Shown here in pieces: positions 35,661-45,013 of a stretch of DNA of 64,000 bases (position 1 is its first letter; every line of letters begins with the position of its first letter). The notes under the pieces are model-generated. The model made no database searches, had not been told where the DNA came from, and saw nothing but the letters and a program-made list of their open reading frames with translations. The translations under genes and the position numbers were made by a program. The DNA is from Levilinea saccharolytica (lineage in GTDB: Bacteria; Chloroflexota; Anaerolineae; Anaerolineales; Anaerolineaceae): contig NZ_LGCM01000060.1 in NCBI RefSeq assembly GCF_001306035.1, positions 124,001-188,000 on the forward strand, written 5' to 3'.

Positions 35661-37067
35661 ATGGAGCCGCGTCAACGCAATTTAATCCTTACCGTTTTGT
35701 TTATCGGCGTTTTGATGGGCGCACTGGACATCGCCATTGTCGGCCCAGCCTTGCCCGCCATCCGCGCTCAGTACCAACTGAACGAGCGCTCTCTTTCTTG
35801 GATCTTCAGCTTATACGTGCTGTTCAACTTGATCGGCACCCCGCTGATGGCCAAATTCTCGGATCAGTTTGGGCGGCGCAGCATCTACGTTCTGGATGTG
35901 GCCCTCTTTGCTGTTGGTTCGCTGGTGGTGGCCCTGGCCCCCAGCTTTCCTTTCGTCCTCATTGGGCGCGCCGTGCAGGGTTTTGGCGCAGGGGGCATTT
36001 TCCCGGTCGCCAGCGCGGTGATTGGCGATACCTTCCCGGCCGAAAAGCGTGGCGGCGCCCTGGGCCTCATCGGCGCAGTTTTCGGCCTGGCCTTTCTGAT
36101 TGGTCCCATTTTAGGTGGCGTCATCCTCTCGCTGGCCTCCTGGCAATGGCTGTTCTTAATCAACCTGCCCATCGCAGCGGTGGTGATGATCTTGAGTCTC
36201 AAATATCTCCCCGCAACCCGCCCCGCCGAAAGCAAGCGTTTTGATTGGGCAGGCGCCCTCACCCTGACCTTGATGCTGGCCAGCCTGGCGCTGGCTGTCA
36301 ACCAGTTGGATGTGCAGCGCTTCTTCGCCAGTCTGATTTCCATCACGACCCTGCCCTTCCTCGCGGCCTTTGTAGTCTTGTTTGTCATTTTGACTCGTTT
36401 TGAAAAAACAGCCGAAAACCCAATCGTTCCGCCCAGCCTTTTCGACCGCCCACAACTGCGCCTGACCTATGCCTTATCCGCGGGCGCAGGCTTTGCCGAG
36501 GCCGGGCTGGTCTTCCTCCCCTTGCTGGCGGTGATCTCATTGGCAGGGTCGGGCATTCAGGAAAAAAACGCCTCCTGGATGCTGATGCCCGTAGTTTTGG
36601 CCATGGTGGTAGGCTCGCCCACCAGCGGGCGCATGCTCGACCGCTTCGGCTCCCGCGCCGTCATCTTGGCCGGCACCAGCCTGTTGACGGTTGGCATGGT
36701 GTTGGTGGGTCTTTTCTCCAGCAGCCTGGCCATGTTCATCTTCTCCGGCGTGCTGATTGGTCTGGGTCTTTCGGCCTTGCTGGGCGCGCCGCTGCGCTAT
36801 ATCATGTTAAATGAATCCCGTCTGGAGGAACGTTCCGTAGCCCAAGGGGTGGTGGCCATTTTCTCCAGCGCCGGGCAGCTTTTGGGCGGCGCGCTCACCG
36901 GTGCGATTGCCTCCTCGCGCACCAGCGCTGGCGGAGCAGGCGCGGGCTACAGCCTGGCCTTTCTGGTCATTGGCGGGATCAGCCTGTTTTTGGCGGTGAC
37001 TGCGCTGCAATTAAAGAGTCGTAAGGCAGAACAGGCCGCCGTTCAAGCGCCTCAGACAGCCGGGTAG
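35661..37067 (+). CDS. MFS multidrug efflux transporter (DHA2-like)
   Basis: This 468-residue integral membrane protein shows the opening GALDIAIVGPALPAIRAQY (motif D1-like), the MAKFSDQFGRRSIYVLDVAL loop (motif A), and GLIGAVFGLAFLIGPILGGV (motif C), all typical of drug/proton antiporters of the DHA2/EmrB-QacA kind. About fourteen helices are likely. The ATG at 35661 follows AGGAG by six bases; the earlier ATG at 35640 lacks such a site. It is controlled by the operator upstream and followed after 22 bp by its TetR gene. The exported compound is unknown. Confidence 0.93.
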   Translation: MEPRQRNLILTVLFIGVLMGALDIAIVGPALPAIRAQYQLNERSLSWIFSLYVLFNLIGTPLMAKFSDQFGRRSIYVLDVALFAVGSLVVALAPSFPFVLIGRAVQGFGAGGIFPVASAVIGDTFPAEKRGGALGLIGAVFGLAFLIGPILGGVILSLASWQWLFLINLPIAAVVMILSLKYLPATRPAESKRFDWAGALTLTLMLASLALAVNQLDVQRFFASLISITTLPFLAAFVVLFVILTRFEKTAENPIVPPSLFDRPQLRLTYALSAGAGFAEAGLVFLPLLAVISLAGSGIQEKNASWMLMPVVLAMVVGSPTSGRMLDRFGSRAVILAGTSLLTVGMVLVGLFSSSLAMFIFSGVLIGLGLSALLGAPLRYIMLNESRLEERSVAQGVVAIFSSAGQLLGGALTGAIASSRTSAGGAGAGYSLAFLVIGGISLFLAVTALQLKSRKAEQAAVQAPQTAG

Positions 37068-37089
37068 ACAGCCCCACGGAGGAAACCGC

Positions 37090-37695
37090 ATGGAATCAAC
37101 AAACGATGCCGGAATGCGCCATAAGATCTTACAAACAGCGGCCGCCTTGTTCACCGCGCATGGGTACGACGGTGTTTCGATGCGCGAATTGAGCGAGGCC
37201 TGCGGTCTCTCAAAACCGGGGCTGTACTACTATTACACCGATAAGGAAGCCCTCTTCCTGGCTGTGTTGGAAGACCATCTCAGTGAGCTTTCTGCGCTGC
37301 TGGACCGGCTGGAAGCTCAGGCGGGGAGCGCGCGCGAAAAAATTGCCGCCTTCATTCATGCTGTGCTGGTGGAATTCCCAGCGGAACAGCGCGCCGTCAC
37401 CCGGCTGGCTTCTCAGGAGCTTGGCAAATTGAGCGAAGCCAACCGCCTGTCCTTCAATCACCAGTACGAGGCGCACTTCACGGGGCGTCTGGCCGGGCTG
37501 ATCGCCGCCGGGAAATCCTCCGGCGAGTTCCGTCCGCTGGATGCGCAGATGAGCGTGTGGGCCTTGCTGGGGTTGATGTACCCATTCTTCAATGTGCGTT
37601 TTCCCATGAAAGGCATGGACTCCGCCGCGGCAGCGCAGCTGGTTGAGACCGTCTTTTTCAACGGCATTTCCGCTGGGGATGGGGCGGTTGGATAA
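37090..37695 (+). CDS. TetR/AcrR-family repressor
   Basis: The 201-residue protein has the TetR helix-turn-helix (LQTAAALFTAHGYDGVSMRE, CGLSKPGLYYYYTDKEALFL) and a helical ligand-binding domain. It lies 22 bp after the MFS efflux gene in the same operon. The palindrome at 35608-35625 overlaps the operon's promoter and is its probable binding site, so the protein should repress efflux until a compound binds. GAGG stands close to the ATG. Confidence 0.93.
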   Translation: MESTNDAGMRHKILQTAAALFTAHGYDGVSMRELSEACGLSKPGLYYYYTDKEALFLAVLEDHLSELSALLDRLEAQAGSAREKIAAFIHAVLVEFPAEQRAVTRLASQELGKLSEANRLSFNHQYEAHFTGRLAGLIAAGKSSGEFRPLDAQMSVWALLGLMYPFFNVRFPMKGMDSAAAAQLVETVFFNGISAGDGAVG

Positions 37696-37799
37696 ACGAT
37701 CTTGGATTGCGCCCAGGTGCGCCCTCTGCCCCGGCAGCGCACCAGGAGATGGAAACCGGCAATCGGATGGATGCCATATGGAACATAGGAGTGACAGGG

Positions 37800-38510
37800 A
37801 TGCCAGAAAATGTACGTGTTTGGGTTGAGGTTGTGTTCAATGTGAGCTATCTTGTGGTCATCTGGGGGTTGGTGCTCAGGATGACGCAGCGGCGCGGCGA
37901 GGTGGCCGAAGCAGACCGCGCGGTTGCTAACCGCCTGCGGTGGGCCTTTGCCCTTTTGGCCCTGGGGGATACCGGGCACGTGGGCTTTCGCGTGGTAGCC
38001 TACGCGCTGGGTGGGTTGGAAGCCAACCCCGCGTTGGTGGGCCTGGGGGCGCTTTCCACCGCCTACACAGTCACCCTGTTCTACATGCTTCTGGTGGATG
38101 TCTGGCGGCTGCGCTTCCAACACAGTTTGGGCTGGTTTGGCTGGCTGCTGCTGGCCGCCGGCACTGTGCGCATGCTGGTGATGGCCTTCCCACAGAACCA
38201 ATGGCAGCTGATTGTGCCGCCCTACGACTGGAGCCTGCTGCGCAACGCCTTCCTCGTTCTGCAAGGCCTGGGGGTCATGGCGCTCTTCTTCCGCGACTCA
38301 GCCCGGGCGGGCGACCGCACCTTCACCGCGGTGGCCTGGATGATCGCCCTGTCTTTCGCTTTTTACACACCGGTCATCCTGTGGGTGGGGCAGCTTCCAC
38401 TGCTGGGCATGCTCATGATCCCCAAGACCTGCGCCTACATCGCCGTCGCGGTGATTGCCTACCGCGCGCTTTATCCGCGCCGCCCAACGCTGGCAACAAA
38501 ACCCGCCTGA
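37800..38510 (+). CDS. Hypothetical seven-helix membrane protein
   Basis: The frame runs from 37707, but I place the start at the ATG at 37800, preceded by AGGAG and GGG, which opens a hydrophobic protein of about 236 residues (VEVVFNVSYLVVIWGLVLRM). Seven helices are likely, with short basic loops (RRGEVAEADRAVANRLR) and conserved-looking GDTGHVGFRVVAYALGG. I do not recognise the family by name; such proteins are common in Chloroflexota and Firmicutes as uncharacterised membrane proteins. It lies just downstream of the TetR gene and may belong to its regulon. Confidence 0.6.
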   Translation: MPENVRVWVEVVFNVSYLVVIWGLVLRMTQRRGEVAEADRAVANRLRWAFALLALGDTGHVGFRVVAYALGGLEANPALVGLGALSTAYTVTLFYMLLVDVWRLRFQHSLGWFGWLLLAAGTVRMLVMAFPQNQWQLIVPPYDWSLLRNAFLVLQGLGVMALFFRDSARAGDRTFTAVAWMIALSFAFYTPVILWVGQLPLLGMLMIPKTCAYIAVAVIAYRALYPRRPTLATKPA

Positions 38511-38873
38511 GAACACCCTGATCTGCAAAATTTAAAGCTAGCCGCCGCCCCCGCCAGCACATTGGCGGGGGCGGGGCGATTAATGAAATTGGCAGAGGGC
38601 GAATACCGACAAGCTGGGAGTGGAGCAGGCGCATTGAGGCGGCTTGGGTTCGCCGAAATCCACTGAATCCATTGGAGCCTGCGGTAAAGAAACGGTGTGA
38701 AATCATGGATAAGGCCATCTTCTCGGAGTGAGGATTGGGAATTTTCGGCTGACCTTATGCATCGCCGCTAATCCGCCTATCTGCAGAAGTTGCCTCAGCG
38801 TATGTTCTATGCTATCCTCTCAGTAGAAAGAAAAGTGCTTGATGTTCAGTTCAGATCAATCACAGGGCTCATC
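38511..38873. other. Intergenic region before the hybrid sensor gene
   Basis: Apart from the hairpin at 38545-38574 I see no gene here. The last 110 bases must hold the promoter of the hybrid regulator gene, but no convincing -35/-10 pair stands out. Confidence 0.4.
38545..38574. terminator. GC-rich hairpin, possible terminator
   Basis: A perfect 12-bp stem (CCGCCCCCGCCA / TGGCGGGGGCGG) with a six-base loop lies 35 bases after the membrane-protein gene. No T run follows, so termination may be weak or factor-assisted. Confidence 0.45.
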
Positions 38874-41800
38874 ATGCGTCTTTCGAAAGCTCCCCGCCCA
38901 ACAATTGGCATACTAGCAGGCTGGCAGTTCTACCGCACGGCTACAAATTTGAGCTATCTCATGCCCATATTTCGAGGGATGAGCCGGGCGGCCCAAATTT
39001 TAGATTGCAATGTATTATTCGGCTGCGGAATTGGCCCTTCTGCGAGCCCCAGTGACCCCTACCGTCCGGCGTGGCCAGAAGCTGCGGATGAACAGGATTT
39101 TGTGCCGATCGGCCCGTGGAATGTACACGCTCTCATCGTTGCCGCTCCCTTACATTCCCCGGCCCGAGCGAAATACCTTCAACAGCTTCGTTCCGCCGGA
39201 CTGCCTGTTTTATTTATCGGTTCTGGCGAGCCAGGGCCAACCATTCAGGCGAACAATACGGCCGGAATTTTTGCGGCCGTAAAGCATCTTGTAGATCATG
39301 GGCGCCGGCGAATAGCCTTTCTGGCGGGCTCATCGGATGATCTGCTAGGGGATTCGGGACAGCGGTTGAATACGTTTCGGCAAGTCAGTGCAGATTTTGG
39401 CCTGCCGCAAGATAACCGCCTGATCGTGTATGGCCGGCATGTTTATGATGGGGGTTTTGCCAGCGCCCAGCAAATCCTGGCCAGCGGGGCAGATTTTGAG
39501 GCGTTAATTGCCAGTAATGATGAATCGGCGATTGGCGCAATGGATGCATTAAGTCAGGCTGGCCGGCGCATTCCAGAAGATGTGGCTGTGATTGGTTTTG
39601 ATAACCGCCTGGAAGGAGCGGTACACCAACCTGCTTTAACCAGCGTCCATGTCCCGCTGTTCAATATGGGATATCAGGCGGTAGATCAAATGTACCGGCA
39701 CCTTACCTTGGAGCAGCCTTTAGCGGAATCTACCGAGGTAGATTCCTATCTGGTCATTCGATCGTCTTGCGGTTGTGGAGGGGGCACCTCCACGCAAATG
39801 TCCATCACCACACAGCAGCCCTTATTCCAGCAAATCGCCTCAAAAATCCAAAAGCAAGCTTTTGACCTTTCAGAAAACGAAACGTTGACCTTATGCCAAA
39901 ACCTAACCGAAGCGTTTGAAATCAGCTGCAATTCAGACAGCAGGGGTGCATTTTTTGCGACATTGGACGATGTGTTAGAGCGCACTGTCAAAAGCCAGGA
40001 CGGGGCTCACATCTGGCAGGATGCGATTTCGATGCTGGGAATGAGTCTCAAGGAATCTGATTCCGCGCCGCTCGGCCGCGATATGCTGGATGAAGCCCGC
40101 GTAGCCATCAGCGCGCAAATGCAGCAGCAATACCGACAGCATGTACTGAATGAACGCTGGAATTCGAGCCGATTAAGCTTGCTCACGGCCCGTTTGTTAA
40201 CTGCGCTGGAAGAAAAGCAAATTTATGAGATTCTTGCGCGCTATTTGCCAGATTTAGGCATTGAGCTGGCAAATGTAATTATTTTTGAAGGCGAAGGGGA
40301 TGACCCGTTTGCCTGGAGCGTTCTGCGCAACGCACTCAACGCCGAAGAACCCATGAGACGTTTCCGAAGTCAGGATTACCCGCCTGAAGGACAATTCTCT
40401 GAGGATTGCTCCTACCAGCTCACGCTTGTACCGCTGACAGATCAAACCGGCCAAATTGGTTTTATGGTATTCGATACAGGGCAGTTGAATTTGTTTGGCG
40501 CAATTGTCCAACAATTAGGAAGCGCCCTGAATACCGCCCGTTTATATCGGCAGGCCACTGAAGCGCGTCAAGCCGCCGAAGAAGCCAATCGCCTTAAAAG
40601 CCGCTTTCTTTCTACAATCAGCCATGAATTGCGCACGCCGTTAAATCTGGTTGTTGGTCTCAGCGGGTTATTGCTAGAAGAAGGTGACGAGGAATTTTCC
40701 TCCCTGCCAGAGCGCACGCGCCGTGATATTGAGCGAATTTTTGCCTATGCCCAATATCTCGGCGGACTGATTAATGACGTCATTGATCTGGCATCCAGCG
40801 GGGCGGGTCGGCTTCGCCTGCAATGGGAAGCCGTGGATCTCAATGAAACCCTACGCATCATTTCAGATAGCGGCGCCCAGCTGGCGCAGGATAAGGGGTT
40901 GAAATGGCGCACCGAATTTCCTGACGAACCAATTTGGGTGTGGGGTGACCGTACGCGCCTGCGTCAGGTGACTCTCAATCTGGTCAGCAATGCAGTCAAA
41001 TTCACCGCGCATGGTGAGGTTTGCCTAAAACTGACGCGCGCAAATGGTCAGGCTCGAATATCCGTACGCGATACCGGCTTAGGCATCCCTGAGGAAGAGC
41101 GGGATCGCATCTTTGAGGCTTTTCACCGCTCAGAGCGCAGTCTGGCAGGCGGTTACCCTGGCTTGGGGCTGGGTCTTTCGATCTGCAAGACCATCATCGA
41201 AATGCATGGGGGTCAGGTCGGCGTTCAATCAAGCGGCGTAGAAGACCAGGGCGCAGAATTTTGGGCTGAGCTGCCTGAATTCACAGCACACGAAACCCAA
41301 CAGCCCAAAGTGATCGCGGCAGAGGAAGAAAAAACCATTCTGCTGCTGTTCCAATCCCCGGCAGACCACCAATATTTACGAGAGCGTTTGCATCAGGAGC
41401 AAGTAAAACTGCAAGAAGCTCCTCTGGATCAACCCCAGGAATGGCAAACGCTTTTAGCAATTTCCCCGCCGCAAGCCATTGTGTTAGAAATTGATGACAA
41501 TTCCAATCTTGCCTGGCGTGCCATGAAGATGATCAAAGGCCTGCCCTCTGTACAGGACATACCTGTCATGTTTTACAACACTTCGGCCCAGGGCGAATCC
41601 TTACTCAAACTCGATTATTTAACCAAACCCATAGAGCCAGAAGTTCTTCTACGCGCACTTGATCAAAATCTGACCCTGGCCGAACCTGAAGCCCAAACGG
41701 TGCGCACCTTCTTGGTGGTGGACGACGATATCAACACTTTGGAAATGCATGCTCGCCTGTTGCGTTTACATTCGGACGCAAACCGTGTGCTGGCAGCGCA

Positions 41801-42407
41801 GAACGGGCGCGAAGCCCTTAACCTCTTGCTTAAAGAAAAGGTGGACCTGGTGCTTTTGGATTTGCAGATGCCAGATATGGACGGTTTTGCTGTCCTGCAA
41901 GCCATGCATGAAGCCCCCTGGACGCGCAACATCCCGGTCATTGTTATTTCAGGTAAAGATTTGACCGAAGAAGATCTGGCTCGCCTAAACGAAGGTGTTG
42001 CGGTGGTGCTGCGAAAGGGAATATTTGCCGCCAATGAAACCATTTCGCATATCAATGCAGTGCTGGAGCGAAAACGCCGCCTGAGCATGGATGCACAGCG
42101 CCTTGTACGAATGGCCATGTTGTTCATTCATGAAAATTATACTCAACCGATCACACGCAGTGACATCGCTCGACACATCAACATTGCCGAAGATTACCTC
42201 ACCTTCTGTTTCCGACAAGAATTAGGTACCACCCCGATCAAATATTTACAACGCTATCGGATCCATCAAGCTAAAAAGATGTTAAAAGAAACCACGCTCA
42301 GCGTGACAGAGATCGCTTTGGCTGTTGGGTTCAGCGACAGCGGATACTTCAGCCGCGTTTTTCACCGTGAAACCGGCTCACCCCCCGAAACCTTTCGACG
42401 TATTTAA
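38874..42407 (+). CDS. Hybrid sensor-regulator: LacI-type domain, histidine kinase, two receivers, AraC domain
   Basis: This protein of about 1177 residues (ATG at 38874; the frame opens at 38790) joins a whole two-component pathway. Residues 1-310 form a LacI/periplasmic-binding-type sugar sensor (VAVIGFDNRLEGAVHQPALT). A linker, perhaps GAF-like, is followed by HisKA with the phospho-accepting His584 in STISHELRTPLN, and a HATPase with LNLVSNAVKF and DTGLGIPEEE. A degenerate receiver comes next, then an intact one with Asp996 in LVLLDLQMPDMDG. The C-terminal AraC domain reads AVGFSDSGYFSRVFHRETGS. There is no membrane helix, so it senses a cytosolic ligand. It directly precedes the glucan importer and hydrolase genes and is their probable activator. 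Confidence 0.92.
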   Translation: MRLSKAPRPTIGILAGWQFYRTATNLSYLMPIFRGMSRAAQILDCNVLFGCGIGPSASPSDPYRPAWPEAADEQDFVPIGPWNVHALIVAAPLHSPARAKYLQQLRSAGLPVLFIGSGEPGPTIQANNTAGIFAAVKHLVDHGRRRIAFLAGSSDDLLGDSGQRLNTFRQVSADFGLPQDNRLIVYGRHVYDGGFASAQQILASGADFEALIASNDESAIGAMDALSQAGRRIPEDVAVIGFDNRLEGAVHQPALTSVHVPLFNMGYQAVDQMYRHLTLEQPLAESTEVDSYLVIRSSCGCGGGTSTQMSITTQQPLFQQIASKIQKQAFDLSENETLTLCQNLTEAFEISCNSDSRGAFFATLDDVLERTVKSQDGAHIWQDAISMLGMSLKESDSAPLGRDMLDEARVAISAQMQQQYRQHVLNERWNSSRLSLLTARLLTALEEKQIYEILARYLPDLGIELANVIIFEGEGDDPFAWSVLRNALNAEEPMRRFRSQDYPPEGQFSEDCSYQLTLVPLTDQTGQIGFMVFDTGQLNLFGAIVQQLGSALNTARLYRQATEARQAAEEANRLKSRFLSTISHELRTPLNLVVGLSGLLLEEGDEEFSSLPERTRRDIERIFAYAQYLGGLINDVIDLASSGAGRLRLQWEAVDLNETLRIISDSGAQLAQDKGLKWRTEFPDEPIWVWGDRTRLRQVTLNLVSNAVKFTAHGEVCLKLTRANGQARISVRDTGLGIPEEERDRIFEAFHRSERSLAGGYPGLGLGLSICKTIIEMHGGQVGVQSSGVEDQGAEFWAELPEFTAHETQQPKVIAAEEEKTILLLFQSPADHQYLRERLHQEQVKLQEAPLDQPQEWQTLLAISPPQAIVLEIDDNSNLAWRAMKMIKGLPSVQDIPVMFYNTSAQGESLLKLDYLTKPIEPEVLLRALDQNLTLAEPEAQTVRTFLVVDDDINTLEMHARLLRLHSDANRVLAAQNGREALNLLLKEKVDLVLLDLQMPDMDGFAVLQAMHEAPWTRNIPVIVISGKDLTEEDLARLNEGVAVVLRKGIFAANETISHINAVLERKRRLSMDAQRLVRMAMLFIHENYTQPITRSDIARHINIAEDYLTFCFRQELGTTPIKYLQRYRIHQAKKMLKETTLSVTEIALAVGFSDSGYFSRVFHRETGSPPETFRRI

Positions 42408-42441
42408 ATCCTTAGCCCTGATCCATTCTTCGCGACTGCCC

Positions 42442-42474
42442 CAGATTGTGCGATCTTATGATCTTCACAATCTG
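42442..42474. promoter_or_regulatory. Inverted repeat upstream of the sugar-importer operon
   Basis: CAGATTGTG and its exact complement CACAATCTG are separated by 15 bases, 35 bases after the hybrid regulator gene. It is a candidate operator for the AraC-type domain or a weak terminator; no T run follows. Confidence 0.4.
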
Positions 42475-42673
42475 TAAGGCTTTCTATTCATTCAACCGAA
42501 ATTTAGCGTAAGTTTCTGGGGGCTATCTTTCCGATCCACTGGATTCTATGTTTTATCCATTCATTTCTCGCTTTTCTCCAAGACCCCGCCGCGCCCTTTA
42601 CCGTATTGTTAACCATGTGCGTCTCAGTGCGTCAGGACACAATTCACTTAAATTCTTAAAAGGAGAAATACTG

Positions 42674-44011
42674 ATGTCCAAAAAAATGTTTTCATTCTTA
42701 AGTCTGTTGGTGGCGTTTGCCATCCTTCTGGCTGCCTGCAGTTCCCCCGCAGCTACTGGATCTCAGACGGAGCCGGCCGCCGCTGCGGGTGGCGATAAGG
42801 TGACTTTGCGCGTGCTGGTTCACCAGAATCCGCCGATGGTCGCTTTCATGGAAACCTTCAACCAGAAATTCCAGGAAAAGCACCCCAACATCACTGTAGA
42901 TATGTCCGTTGTGAACGCCAACGACCTCAGCACTGTTTCGCAAACCCGCCTATCGGCCAATGATATCGATGTGCTGGATATTTTTGGCTTCGCCAACGGC
43001 GCCCAGCCCTACATGAAGATGGTTGATTCCCCCAACTGGCAGCAATTGATCGAAGCCGGTCTGCTGATGGACCTGACCGGTCAGGATTTCCTCAAGAATT
43101 ACGATGAAAACGCCATTAAGGATGCAGGGTCCTACAATGGCAAAGTCTATTCCATCAATCTGGGGCGCGTGATCTACAGCGGTATTTATTACAATAAGCA
43201 GCTCTTTGAAGAAAACAAAATCGCTGTCCCCACCACCTGGCCTGAGCTTGCGGCCGCCTGTGAAACCTTCAAAGCGAACAATATTCCCTGCATGACCGCC
43301 GGCGGTAAAGATGGCTGGCCGATTTTCGTGGGCGCCTATGGGCTGATCGGAGCCATGTACCCCGATCAAGCTGCGCTGGTTGAGGGATTGTGGAACGGCA
43401 CCATCAAATGGAACGATGCGAAATCCCTGGAAATGTGGACCAAGATGCAGGTTTACGCTCGCGACATGATGGAAGAAGGCGCCAGCGGTATTGCGGGCGA
43501 TGCCGCCCCCGGCCGTTTTGCCTCCGGTGCGGTAGCGATGTTCCCCGGCGGCAGTTGGTATGCTCCTGCCATTGAAGCTGCGCAGCCCGCGTTCGATTGG
43601 GGTTACATCCCCTTCCCCGGCTCCGATACTGCTGCGGATAACCAGTACTGGTTCGGCAAATATGACCAGGGTTGGGCGATTGCTTCCAATACCCCCAACA
43701 AAGACGCTTCCGTGCTGTATCTGAAGGAGTTCTCTGACCCCGCTAACTATCAGGCATTTGTGGATGCCGTTGGCTTCATCCCGACCCAGCCCACTGCAAA
43801 ACTCAACACCAAGATTGGGGCGGATATTGCCCCCTTCCTCGGAAATTTCCGCGTGGGTTATGAACAGTACTGGATTGCGCCCAAAGGTGCTGGCCAGTTC
43901 GCGAACCCTTGGGCGTCTTATTTCAAGCCGTTCGGCACGGATGACGACCCCAAAGTTTTGGCAGATAAAGTGCAAGCCGATCTGCAGGCTGGATTGGACG
44001 CTGTAAAGTAA
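42674..44011 (+). CDS. Sugar ABC importer, substrate-binding lipoprotein (Family 1)
   Basis: This protein of about 445 residues has a lipoprotein signal (FLSLLVAFAILLAAC; lipid-modified Cys) and a Family 1 extracellular sugar-binding fold (TLRVLVHQNPPMVAFMETFN, IYYNKQLFEENKIAVPTTWP). The ATG at 42674 follows AAGGAG by eight bases; an in-frame ATG at 42548 lies too far upstream. It is anchored outside the cell and delivers oligosaccharides to the two permeases downstream. The ligand is probably a beta-glucan oligosaccharide, inferred from the neighbouring GH16 and phosphorylase-like genes. Confidence 0.93.
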   Translation: MSKKMFSFLSLLVAFAILLAACSSPAATGSQTEPAAAAGGDKVTLRVLVHQNPPMVAFMETFNQKFQEKHPNITVDMSVVNANDLSTVSQTRLSANDIDVLDIFGFANGAQPYMKMVDSPNWQQLIEAGLLMDLTGQDFLKNYDENAIKDAGSYNGKVYSINLGRVIYSGIYYNKQLFEENKIAVPTTWPELAAACETFKANNIPCMTAGGKDGWPIFVGAYGLIGAMYPDQAALVEGLWNGTIKWNDAKSLEMWTKMQVYARDMMEEGASGIAGDAAPGRFASGAVAMFPGGSWYAPAIEAAQPAFDWGYIPFPGSDTAADNQYWFGKYDQGWAIASNTPNKDASVLYLKEFSDPANYQAFVDAVGFIPTQPTAKLNTKIGADIAPFLGNFRVGYEQYWIAPKGAGQFANPWASYFKPFGTDDDPKVLADKVQADLQAGLDAVK

Positions 44012-44025
44012 CAGGCTTCTCTCCC

Positions 44026-44057
44026 ATTGGGCTTCCTGCTTCGGCAGGAAGCCCAAT
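44026..44057 (+). terminator. Strong hairpin between binding protein and permease genes
   Basis: A perfect 14-bp stem (ATTGGGCTTCCTGC / GCAGGAAGCCCAAT) closes on a TTCG tetraloop, 15 bases past the stop codon. Such hairpins protect the binding-protein mRNA or attenuate the downstream permease genes; a short T-poor tail argues against full termination. Confidence 0.75.
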
Positions 44058-44086
44058 CCTTAGTTTAGAAAGGAACAGGTGCTGTT

Positions 44087-45013
44087 ATGTCCTATCATTT
44101 TGGCCGCGGAAAGTCGAAGTGGATCCCTTACCTAATGCTTTTGCCGGGGCTTCTATTCTACTTCTTAATTGCGCTTGGTCCTTCCATGGCAACAGCTGTC
44201 TATTCTTTTACGGATGCCACTGGAATTAAGGGCGCTCCGATTCGGTGGATTGGCCTGGATAACTACCGTGAGTTTCTCTTCATGGGGCGCGCCTCGGTGG
44301 ACAACCTGGCGGCTCTTCAAAGAACTTTGATCTTCTGCGCTGCCGTCACCTTGATCCAATTCACGATGGGTCTGATCGTGGCGCTTCTTGTGAATCAAAA
44401 ACTCAGAGGGACGAATATCTTCCGAACCCTCTATTTCATGCCAGTCATTCTGGGCGTGGTGATTCAAGGTTTGATGTGGTCGCTCTTTCTTTACCCGCTG
44501 GGCGGCCCTGCTGCCAAGCTGCTTTCACTGCTCGGAATGCGTTCAGAATTTCTGGGGGGGCAGCCTGCCGAAGCATTTGCATGGGTCATCTTCATTCAGA
44601 TTTGGGCTAACATGGGCACAACCATGATGATCTTTATTGCGGGCCTGCAAACCATCCCTAGCGAGATGTATGAGGCTGCTCGCATTGACGGTGCAAACTC
44701 CTGGCAGGTTTTCCGCAATGTCACCTGGCCCCTGCTCACCCCAAGTGTGAATACCAACCTGCTGCTGAACATCATCGGCAGTTTACAGGCATGGCAGCTC
44801 TTTTTGGTGCTGGTTGGCTATCGAAATGGAACGCAGGTGCTTGGGTATCTCATCTACGCTACTGGCTTCGGGCAGACTTCCGGCAGCGTCAGCAGCAGTT
44901 TCCGTCAGGGTTACGCTGCGGCTGCTTCCATCATTCTGTTCCTGCTGGTTCTCGTCATCGGCATGTCGGTGCAATATATTCTGCAGCGCAGGGAAGCGAG
45001 GATTTTAGGATGA
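44087..45013 (+). CDS. Sugar ABC importer permease (MalF/UgpA type)
   Basis: The 308-residue membrane protein has six helices and the EAA loop EMYEAARIDGANSWQVFRNV, which docks on the ATPase. It opens with SKWIPYLMLLPGLLFYFLIA. It forms the translocation pore together with the next gene's product, whose ATG overlaps its stop codon. No ATPase gene lies in the locus, so a shared MsmK/MalK-type ATPase encoded elsewhere must energise it. An AAAGGAA stretch precedes the ATG. Confidence 0.94.
   Translation: MSYHFGRGKSKWIPYLMLLPGLLFYFLIALGPSMATAVYSFTDATGIKGAPIRWIGLDNYREFLFMGRASVDNLAALQRTLIFCAAVTLIQFTMGLIVALLVNQKLRGTNIFRTLYFMPVILGVVIQGLMWSLFLYPLGGPAAKLLSLLGMRSEFLGGQPAEAFAWVIFIQIWANMGTTMMIFIAGLQTIPSEMYEAARIDGANSWQVFRNVTWPLLTPSVNTNLLLNIIGSLQAWQLFLVLVGYRNGTQVLGYLIYATGFGQTSGSVSSSFRQGYAAAASIILFLLVLVIGMSVQYILQRREARILG

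Noticed and set aside
42950-44056. Minus-strand open frame of 368 codons
   Set aside because: It is the antisense shadow of the sugar-binding protein gene.
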